64,000 nucleotides of DNA. Origin: Hoeflea marina (GTDB lineage Bacteria; Pseudomonadota; Alphaproteobacteria; Rhizobiales; Rhizobiaceae). The stretch's first letter is position 1, and every line of letters begins with the position of its first letter. Shown here piece by piece: positions 58,402-64,000 of this stretch. The translations under genes and the position numbers were made by a program. The notes under the pieces are model-generated. The model was not told the origin of the DNA. It worked only from the letters and a program-made list of their open reading frames with translations, and did no database searches. The DNA lies in the NCBI RefSeq assembly GCF_003182275.1, contig NZ_QGTR01000006.1, positions 62,001-126,000 of the forward strand, given 5' to 3'.

Positions 58402-58785
58402 TCACTGCCAGGTGATGGCGCGCCCGGTGACTTCGACCGTGTCGATGGCATCCGTGTAGAGAAACGGGATCGGCGGTGTATAGCGGCAGGCGATCACCAC
58501 TTCGCTGGTTCGCAAGCCATCGACCCTGTAGCGACGCAGCGTCGGCGACAGGTCTTGCGTGCGAGGACCGATCGCGGCCATGGCGGTTTCGAGGACAGCG
58601 TCATCGTCGTCTCCGTCCGACAGCAAGGTGCTCAATGCCAATGTGTCTGCAAGCGCCTGCAGCTTGCCACGGGCTGCGTGAGCAGAGATCCAGTTCAGGG
58701 TCAGCGGGGTGAGCAAGGCCAGCGCACAGACAGCCACAGCCACGCCCACAACCAACCCTCTTGCCTTGTCCCTCGACATGCGCAT
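58402..58785 (-). CDS. TadE/TadG-like membrane-anchored protein
   Basis: 127 residues. A single N-terminal helix (GLVVGVAVAVCALALLTPLTL) followed by ALADTLALSTLLSDGDDDDA resembles the start of Flp-pilus pseudopilin-like TadG proteins, but the family glutamate and C-terminal domain are not evident. Possibly a truncated or divergent member. ATGs at 58785 and 58779 are both possible. Confidence 0.55.
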   Translation of the reverse strand: MRMSRDKARGLVVGVAVAVCALALLTPLTLNWISAHAARGKLQALADTLALSTLLSDGDDDDAVLETAMAAIGPRTQDLSPTLRRYRVDGLRTSEVVIACRYTPPIPFLYTDAIDTVEVTGRAITWQ

Positions 58786-58936
58786 TGCCCCGACCCCTGT
58801 TCCAGGCGATCTCCGTCACCTTGAGATCTTAGGATAGCGCAGATACCTCAATCATCCCCCAAACGGGGGACACGCATTTTAGGGGTCGGTGAAAGAAGCC
58901 GTTAAGGGGTTGCCGAGGGCAGGCGTCGGCTGCGGA

Positions 58937-59278
58937 TCAATGCAGTGTGGCGTTTGAAAACACGTTGACAATGAACACACCGGCGATGATGAAGCCCAGC
59001 CCTATGATTGCGGGCAGGTCGAGCTTCTGGCCGAGAACCAACCAGGCGACGAGCGCAATCAGCACGATGCCCGCACCCGACCAGATGGCATAGACGATGC
59101 CGGCGGGCATGACCCTGAGGGTGAACGACAGCAGCCAGAAGGCCACGACATAACCGGTAACGGCAACGAGGCTCGGCACAAGCCGGGTGAAGCTCTCCGT
59201 GCGCGCCAATGCAGTCGTGGCGATGACCTCCGCGACGATGGCCGCGGCGAGAATGCTGTAGGCCATCAAACGGGTCAT
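58937..59278 (-). CDS. Small multidrug resistance (SMR/EmrE) family transporter
   Basis: 113 residues, four transmembrane helices. Glu17 in IVAEVIATTAL is the essential drug/proton-binding glutamate, and YAIWSGAGIVLIALVAW is the family signature in the third helix. It exports cationic compounds as an antiparallel dimer. The longer open frame to 59506 is an artefact of GC-rich sequence. Confidence 0.92.
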   Translation of the reverse strand: MTRLMAYSILAAAIVAEVIATTALARTESFTRLVPSLVAVTGYVVAFWLLSFTLRVMPAGIVYAIWSGAGIVLIALVAWLVLGQKLDLPAIIGLGFIIAGVFIVNVFSNATLH

Positions 59279-59402
59279 GGCAGGTCCTTGGCGCCGGTTC
59301 GGCGCGACTTCGGGAAGGTCCCGGGCCGGCCATCGGGCCGGCCGGCCGTCGTGCATGTGTGCGGTCTGGCCGCGGGCCCGGCCGGTTACTCGCGCCGTGG
59401 CC

Positions 59403-60506
59403 TCAGGTGTTGAAGCGGAAGTGGATGACGTCGCCGTCCTGCACCACGTATTCCTTGCCCTCGTCGCGCGCCTTGCCGGCTTCCTTGGCCGGGACTTCGC
59501 CGCCAAGCATTACGTAGTCGTCATAGGCGATGGTGAAGGCGCGGATGAAGCCGCGCTCGAAATCGGTGTGGATGACGCCGGCGGCCGCAGGCGCCTTGGT
59601 GCCGCGGACGATGGTCCAGGCCCGCGTCTCCTTGGGGCCGACGGTGAAATAGGTGATGAGATCGAGCAGGTGGTAGCCGGCGCGGATCAGCCGGTCGAGA
59701 CCGGCTTCCTCGAGACCGAGCGCGGAGAGAAACTCCTTCGACTCCTCGTCGGGCAACTGCGCCACCTCGGATTCGATGGCCGCGGAGATGACGATGCTTT
59801 CCGCGCCCTGTTCGGCCGCCATCCTGGCGACAGCGGCGGTGTGGGTGTTGCCGTCGACCGCATCGGCTTCCGAGACGTTGCAGACATAGAGCACGGGGTG
59901 CGAGGTCAGCAGATTGAGGCCCTTGAGGATCTCGATCTCGTCGGCGGCCAGCGTCTTCAAGAGCGTGCGTACCGGCTTGCCGTCCTGCAGCAGCTTGAGC
60001 GAAGCCTCCATCACCGGCAGCTGCGCCATCGACTCCTTGTCCTTGGACGCGGCGCGCTTGCGGGTCTGCTCGGTGCGGCGCTCGAGGCTCTCGAGATCGG
60101 CGATCATCAGCTCGGTCTCGATCGTGTCGGCGTCGCCGACCGGATCGATGCGCCCCTCGACATGGGTGATGTCGTCATCCTCGAAGCAGCGCAGCACGTG
60201 GACGATGGCATCGACCTCGCGGATGTTGGCGAGAAACTTGTTGCCGAGGCCTTCTCCCTTGGACGCGCCGCGCACGAGGCCGGCGATGTCGACGAAGGAG
60301 ATGCGGGTCGGGATGATTTCCTTGGAGCCGGCAACGGATGCTAGCTTCTGCATGCGCGGATCGGGCACGGCGACTTCACCGGTGTTGGGCTCGATGGTGC
60401 AGAACGGGTAGTTCGCGGCCTGCGCGGCAGCGGTCCGCGTCAGCGCGTTGAACAGGGTGGACTTGCCGACATTGGGCAGTCCGACGATGCCGCATTTGAA
60501 ACCCAT
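59403..60506 (-). CDS. ychF: Redox-regulated ATPase YchF (Obg family)
   Basis: 367 residues. G1 GLPNVGKST near 9-17, G3 DIAG near 72-75, and the G4 site reads NVSE instead of NKxD, which makes YchF ATP-specific. The C-terminal TGS domain ends with the HFRFNT stretch. It binds ribosomes and is involved in stress responses. rplY and pth, its common neighbours, lie about 1 kb upstream on the same strand. Confidence 0.97.
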   Translation of the reverse strand: MGFKCGIVGLPNVGKSTLFNALTRTAAAQAANYPFCTIEPNTGEVAVPDPRMQKLASVAGSKEIIPTRISFVDIAGLVRGASKGEGLGNKFLANIREVDAIVHVLRCFEDDDITHVEGRIDPVGDADTIETELMIADLESLERRTEQTRKRAASKDKESMAQLPVMEASLKLLQDGKPVRTLLKTLAADEIEILKGLNLLTSHPVLYVCNVSEADAVDGNTHTAAVARMAAEQGAESIVISAAIESEVAQLPDEESKEFLSALGLEEAGLDRLIRAGYHLLDLITYFTVGPKETRAWTIVRGTKAPAAAGVIHTDFERGFIRAFTIAYDDYVMLGGEVPAKEAGKARDEGKEYVVQDGDVIHFRFNT

Positions 60507-60793
60507 GGAAACGTCACTCTCTGAAAGCTCGGGGATTGCCGCAGGCTATGCGGGAAAGGGCGGTTCGGGTCAAGGGGAATGGCGGCGGGCCGGCCCCGGC
60601 AGGGCAGTTGCGGCGCCCCGGAGCGGGCCCGGCGGAGGCGGCGCATCCGGCACCTCGAGGGTTGACCGCCTGACGTCGTCCGTCCCGGCGAAGCCACCCG
60701 GCACGGTCTGCCGCCGGCTGATCCTTGAAAGCGGCCGGGTGTGATGCAATATGGGGACAAGACCACGCTCCATTCCCTCCCGTGAGGATTTCC

Positions 60794-61105
60794 ATGAGCG
60801 ACAAAGACACCACTCTCGCGCCGAAGCTGAAGACCAGACCGGAGCTGGACAAGCCGAAGCTCTACAAGGTGATCCTGTTCAATGACGATTACACGCCGCG
60901 CGAGTTCGTCATCCTGGTTCTCAAGGCGGTCTTCCGATTGAGCGAGGAGACCGGCTACCGGCTGATGCTGACGGCGCACCGCTTCGGCAGCTGCGTGATC
61001 GTGGTCTGTGCCAAGGACATCGCCGAGACCAAGGCGAAGGAAGCCATGGACCTCTCCAAGCAGGCCGGGTTTCCGCTGATGTTTGCCACAGAGCCCGAGG
61101 AATGA
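60794..61105 (+). CDS. clpS: ATP-dependent Clp protease adaptor ClpS
   Basis: 103 residues. LYKVILFNDDYTPREFVILVLKAVF near 25-49 contains the N-end-rule binding pocket (NDD and following Thr/Pro), and ETGYRLMLTAHRFGSCVI follows with the conserved His. It recognises N-terminal degrons for ClpAP. It is an orphan copy without adjacent clpA, which suits the ClpS2 type found in rhizobia beside a clpA-linked ClpS1. Confidence 0.93.
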   Translation: MSDKDTTLAPKLKTRPELDKPKLYKVILFNDDYTPREFVILVLKAVFRLSEETGYRLMLTAHRFGSCVIVVCAKDIAETKAKEAMDLSKQAGFPLMFATEPEE

Positions 61106-61126
61106 GACCGGATCGGACGGGTTTCG

Positions 61127-61588
61127 TCAGGCCGCCGCGGGACGTCGGATCTGGAAGCCCGTCTTGTCCTGGATGAAGCCGCAATGGCGGTAGAAATCGA
61201 GCGTCTCCGGATCTTTGGAGCCGCTGAGCAGCATCACCTTGTAGCAGCCATCGTCCCAGGCCGTGCGAAAAGCCTGCCGGATCAGCGCGCCGGCGTGGCC
61301 GCGCTTGCGGTGAGCGGAATCGGTGACGACATTCTCGATCAATGCGTAGGGCGCGCCACCACGGGTCAGATTCGGGATGACGACAAGCGTGATGGTCGCC
61401 ACCGCCTCGCCGCGGGACAGACTGACGAGGACCGTCATGCCGGGATGGGCGAGTATCGTCTCGAAACGTTGCCGCGCCAGGCCCGGCGCCAGCACTGCGT
61501 CTTCGGGCTGCAGATGCCGGTAGAGGCGAAGCAGATCGGGCAGGTCGGCGGCCATCGCCGCCCGGATCACGAACCCGCCGCTCTTCAT
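61127..61588 (-). CDS. GNAT-family N-acetyltransferase
   Basis: 153 residues. ENVVTDSAHRKRGHAGALI near 84-102 is the acetyl-CoA loop (R-x-x-G-x-A), and DFYRHCGFIQDKTGF near 131-145 is typical of the end of the fold. The ATG at 61588 lies 4 bp after the pth stop, so it is in one operon with pth. Substrate unknown. Confidence 0.85.
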   Translation of the reverse strand: MKSGGFVIRAAMAADLPDLLRLYRHLQPEDAVLAPGLARQRFETILAHPGMTVLVSLSRGEAVATITLVVIPNLTRGGAPYALIENVVTDSAHRKRGHAGALIRQAFRTAWDDGCYKVMLLSGSKDPETLDFYRHCGFIQDKTGFQIRRPAAA

Positions 61589-61592
61589 GCTG

Positions 61593-62345
61593 CTACCCGT
61601 CCTTCTTGCCGAACATCCGCTTGAGCATGTCGGCCATCGGGCCGGAGGTGGGCAGGATCTTCGGCTGCGCGTTGTTGCGGGCCTGACGGATATGGGATTT
61701 TCCGGCCGCGGCCGGCTTGTCCCCGCCCGCGCCCGCATCGGCCTTCGGCGGCTTGCCCGGTTTTGGTGCGACGCTGCCGGTGGCCAGAGCGATGCGGTTC
61801 ATGAAGGTGGAATCGGCGCCGGCGTCGCCGGCGAGCAGGTCCGCATGATCGGCGATGGCGGACAGCAGCGGGTCGAGCCATTCGGCGTCGGCCTTGGCGA
61901 AATCGCCCAGCACATGGTTGTGGACGCGCGCCTTGTCGCCCGGATGGCCGATGCCGATGCGCATGCGTCGATAGTCCTTGCCGATATGGGCGTCGATGGA
62001 GCGCAGGCCGTTGTGGCCGCCATGGCCGCCGCCGGCCTTGAGCCGGATCTTGCCGGCCGCCAGGTCGAGCTCGTCATGGATGACGACGATGTCGTTGGGG
62101 CCGAGCTTGTAGAAGCGCATCGCCTCGCCGACGCTTTCGCCGGACAGATTCATGAAGGTCGAGGGCTTGATCAGCAGCACCTTCTCGCCGCCGATGGTTC
62201 CTTCCGCGATCTCGCCCCTGAACTTGCGGCTCCAGGGCGAAAACGAATGGCGGCGGGCAATTGCGTCCGCCGCCATGTAGCCGACATTGTGCCGGTTCTT
62301 CGCGTACTGGGCGCCGGGATTTCCAAGACCTGCAATGAGCAACAT
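61593..62345 (-). CDS. pth: Peptidyl-tRNA hydrolase
   Basis: 250 residues. GLGNPG at 6-11, catalytic His19 in NRHNVGY, and HDELDL near 90-95 mark Pth. The enzyme releases peptides from stalled peptidyl-tRNA. The core ends near 190; a 60-residue Ala/Lys/Gly-rich tail follows, longer than in Escherichia coli. It follows rplY by 36 bp. Confidence 0.96.
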   Translation of the reverse strand: MLLIAGLGNPGAQYAKNRHNVGYMAADAIARRHSFSPWSRKFRGEIAEGTIGGEKVLLIKPSTFMNLSGESVGEAMRFYKLGPNDIVVIHDELDLAAGKIRLKAGGGHGGHNGLRSIDAHIGKDYRRMRIGIGHPGDKARVHNHVLGDFAKADAEWLDPLLSAIADHADLLAGDAGADSTFMNRIALATGSVAPKPGKPPKADAGAGGDKPAAAGKSHIRQARNNAQPKILPTSGPMADMLKRMFGKKDG

Positions 62346-62381
62346 GGATTCCGGCTCCCTGAATTCGGTCGAAGCCGAGGA

Positions 62382-62999
62382 CTATTCCTCTTCGGCTTCT
62401 TCCGTCGCTGCGTTGTCTTCGCTCTTCAGACCGGCAGGCGCCGCAACCGTCGCGATGGTGAAGTCGCGGTCGGTGATCGTCGGCGTCACGCCCTTGGGCA
62501 GGGTCACATGCGAGATGTGAATGCCGTCGCCGATTTCGAGGCCGGTCAGATCGATGGTGAAGGAGTCCGGGATGGCGTTGGCCGAGCAGTGCACCTCAAC
62601 TTCGTGACGCACGATGTTGAGCACGCCGCCGCGCTTGATGCCGGGGGACTTTTCTTCGTTGATGAAGTGCACGGGCACTTCGACGGTGACCTGGGTGTTC
62701 TTCGACACGCGCAGGAAATCGACATGCATCAGGAAGTCGCGGACCGGATCCAGCTGATAGTCCTTCGGCAGCACGTTGTACTTCTTGCCGTCGACGTCGA
62801 TCGTGACCAGCGTGGTCATGAAGCCGCCTGCATGGACCTTCTTGGTGACTTCATTGCGCGAGAGCGCGATGGACACCGGGGACTGTTTGTCGCCATAAAT
62901 GACTGACGGAATCTGGCCGTTGCGGCGAAGTTCACGGGCGGACCCCTTACCAACCCGTTCGCGCGCCTCGGCCTTGAGCTCATAAGTTTCGTTGCTCAT
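62382..62999 (-). CDS. rplY: 50S ribosomal protein L25/Ctc
   Basis: 205 residues, the long Ctc form with L25 domain (1-95) and C-terminal TL5-like domain. [29 protein letters not shown] near 8-36 is the 5S rRNA-binding start. The acidic end (TEEAEEE) is usual. AAGGTAA precedes the ATG at 62999. First gene of rplY-pth-GNAT. Confidence 0.95.
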   Translation of the reverse strand: MSNETYELKAEARERVGKGSARELRRNGQIPSVIYGDKQSPVSIALSRNEVTKKVHAGGFMTTLVTIDVDGKKYNVLPKDYQLDPVRDFLMHVDFLRVSKNTQVTVEVPVHFINEEKSPGIKRGGVLNIVRHEVEVHCSANAIPDSFTIDLTGLEIGDGIHISHVTLPKGVTPTITDRDFTIATVAAPAGLKSEDNAATEEAEEE

Positions 63000-63072
63000 G
63001 GCATTACCTTTCGAGGTTCTAATCTGGGGCTGCTCTCCGGAGAGGCCTTGCGGACCCGCCAAAAAACATCAA

Positions 63073-63088
63073 GCGCCGTTGCCGGCGC
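63073..63088 (-). terminator. Weak candidate terminator upstream of rplY
   Basis: GCGCCG-TTGC-CGGCGC forms a 6-bp stem. On the minus strand it is followed after 6 bases by TTTTTT. It could end transcripts from the DUF1127-like gene before rplY. Confidence 0.4.
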
Positions 63089-63183
63089 CTCATCCGCGTT
63101 GCCTCCAAGGGTGTCTGCACGGACGGGCGTGCTATAACGGAGAGGTCCCGACAATGCAAGGGCGGCCGGGCTTTGCGAGGCTT

Positions 63184-63441
63184 TCAGCTGCGGTCAGCGT
63201 GGGCCGGGGCGCGCGCGTGACGGAGCCGGTCAGGGAAATGCAGGAGGCGGACCGGTGCTCCCGCTGCGCCGATGCCGGGAATGACGGCCGGGTCGAATGG
63301 CAGATCGGCGATCTCGCGCTCGGTCATCCGGCTGAGATCGGGATGCGACAGCGGATCGGCTTCCCAATGCGGTCTGCGATCCGGAACATCGAAGGAATGC
63401 GGCAGCAGGCGGAGTGCCCTGAGAGCGAGATCGTATAGCAT
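63184..63441 (-). CDS. DUF1127-like small protein
   Basis: 85 residues. LSRMTEREIADLPFD in the middle resembles the DUF1127 core (RMSDRELADIG type). The C-terminal 35 residues are unlike that family and may mark a divergent member. It is divergent from a LysR gene with 70 bp between starts, which supports a real gene. No strong ribosome site was seen. Confidence 0.5.
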   Translation of the reverse strand: MLYDLALRALRLLPHSFDVPDRRPHWEADPLSHPDLSRMTEREIADLPFDPAVIPGIGAAGAPVRLLHFPDRLRHARAPAHADRS

Positions 63442-63444
63442 TGG

Positions 63445-63501
63445 TATAGGTTATCGACCCTGAATGCCATTTTCGATCGACATGTTCTCGATCTGCCTAT
63501 A
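63445..63501. promoter_or_regulatory. Imperfect dyad in the DUF1127-like/LysR divergent promoter
   Basis: TATAGGTTATCGA (63445-63457) faces TCGATCTGCCTATA (63488-63501) as an inverted repeat, matching in TATAGG and TCGA with one inserted base. LysR-type regulators often bind dyads here and control both directions. Confidence 0.4.
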
Positions 63502-63511
63502 GAAAAACTAT

Positions 63512-64000
63512 ATGAAGAATCTCAACCAGGTGCCGCTCAACGGGTTGCGCGCCGTCGAGGCGGTCGGGCGGCTCGGCAATTTGCGGACGGCGGCGGACGA
63601 ACTCGGCGTCACCCCGGGCGCCGTCAGCCAACAGATCCAGAAGGTGGAACAGCAACTCGGCTGCGAACTGTTCATCCGCCATCCGAAGGGCCTGTCCGCC
63701 AATGCGGCGGGACATCTGGTGCTGCCGCATCTCACCGCGGGCATGGCGGAACTGTCGATGGCGCTGACCCGGGCCTCCGAATCGCAGGGTGGCACGCTGG
63801 TGGTCTCGGTGGCGCCGGTGTTCGCGGCGAAGTGGCTGGTGTGGCGATTGAAGAGATTCTACGACGCCAATCCGTCGATCCGCATTCGCGTCGATGCCAC
63901 CACGGCGCTGGTCGACCCCAATGCGTCCGACGTTGATGTCTGCATCCGGGTCGGCAACGGGCCCTGGCCCGGACTGCGCGTTTCCAAGCTGCTTGATCAG
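63512..64000 (+). CDS. LysR-family regulator (GcvA-like), 3'-truncated
   Basis: The first 163 residues are visible and open to the right edge. PLNGLRAVEAVGRLGNLRTA begins the winged helix-turn-helix, continuing with ADELGVTPGAVSQQIQKVEQQLG; the effector domain starts near 90 (GGTLVVSVAPVFAAKWLVWRL), a GcvA-type feature. About 130 residues are expected beyond the window. It is divergent from the DUF1127-like gene. Confidence 0.9.
   Translation, partial: MKNLNQVPLNGLRAVEAVGRLGNLRTAADELGVTPGAVSQQIQKVEQQLGCELFIRHPKGLSANAAGHLVLPHLTAGMAELSMALTRASESQGGTLVVSVAPVFAAKWLVWRLKRFYDANPSIRIRVDATTALVDPNASDVDVCIRVGNGPWPGLRVSKLLDQ

Noticed and set aside
58856-58869. CCCCC-AAAC-GGGGG hairpin as terminator of the SMR gene
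   Set aside because: Only 5 bp and no T-run.

Overview
The window reads as core chromosome of a GC-rich alphaproteobacterium of the Hyphomicrobiales (Rhizobiales), close to Rhizobiaceae/Phyllobacteriaceae. The supporting features are a fused TrpEG behind a WWW-type trpL leader, a ShmR-type haem receptor with a TGA-N9-TCA iron box directly before trpE, the carboxyspermidine route to spermidine, a petABC operon, a MoxR/DUF58/DUF4159 cluster divergent from DUF1285-NudL-CCA, and short palindromic intergenic repeats. Both ends are cut: putA lacks its 5' part and the last LysR gene runs off the right edge. I saw no rRNA, tRNA, CRISPR array, transposase or integrase.

Layout. 1-6 kb: PutA (C-terminal two thirds), AraC regulator, SDR oxidoreductase, formate-THF ligase. 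6-12 kb: iron-boxed haem receptor, trpL attenuator, trpEG, a small cytochrome c and a CDF metal exporter, the last three tightly coupled. 12-20 kb: LysR regulator, threonine-dehydratase-like enzyme, DEAD-box helicase, ClpP paralogue, GNAT enzyme, a MITE-like repeat, and the two spermidine genes. 20.5-24.2 kb: a long GC-rich spacer without a convincing gene, then a visibly AT-rich two-gene insert encoding a SAMHD1/dGTPase-like HD phosphohydrolase and an ImmA/IrrE-type metalloprotease. 24.3-33.6 kb: leuA behind a previously unmarked leucine leader peptide, hydrolase, phosphoesterase, NUDIX, an ABC-2 exporter, a glutathionyl-hydroquinone reductase and a GNAT enzyme. 33.7-43.2 kb: the MoxR cluster and its divergent partner operon. 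43-47 kb: hemF, small proteins, and SoxR with a textbook sox box facing a VOC protein. 47-56 kb: trmL, two tandem ABC exporters, petABC, apt, two MaoC proteins. 56-64 kb: chemoreceptor, SMR transporter, ychF, clpS, rplY-pth-GNAT, and a DUF1127-like gene divergent from a LysR gene.

Most of the window is housekeeping. The standout observations are: (i) the AT-rich HD + ImmA/IrrE pair, an unnamed candidate defence or nucleotide-metabolism module whose HD active-site residues all appear intact; and (ii) two amino-acid leader peptides, trpL (WWW) and a new leuL-like ORF (LLLL), whose candidate promoters share one geometry (TTGCC[AG], 17 bp, TAT[GC][GC]A, 6 bp, AUG), so both mRNAs should begin at the AUG itself. 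The SoxR box and the iron box are exact consensus matches that make specific regulatory predictions.
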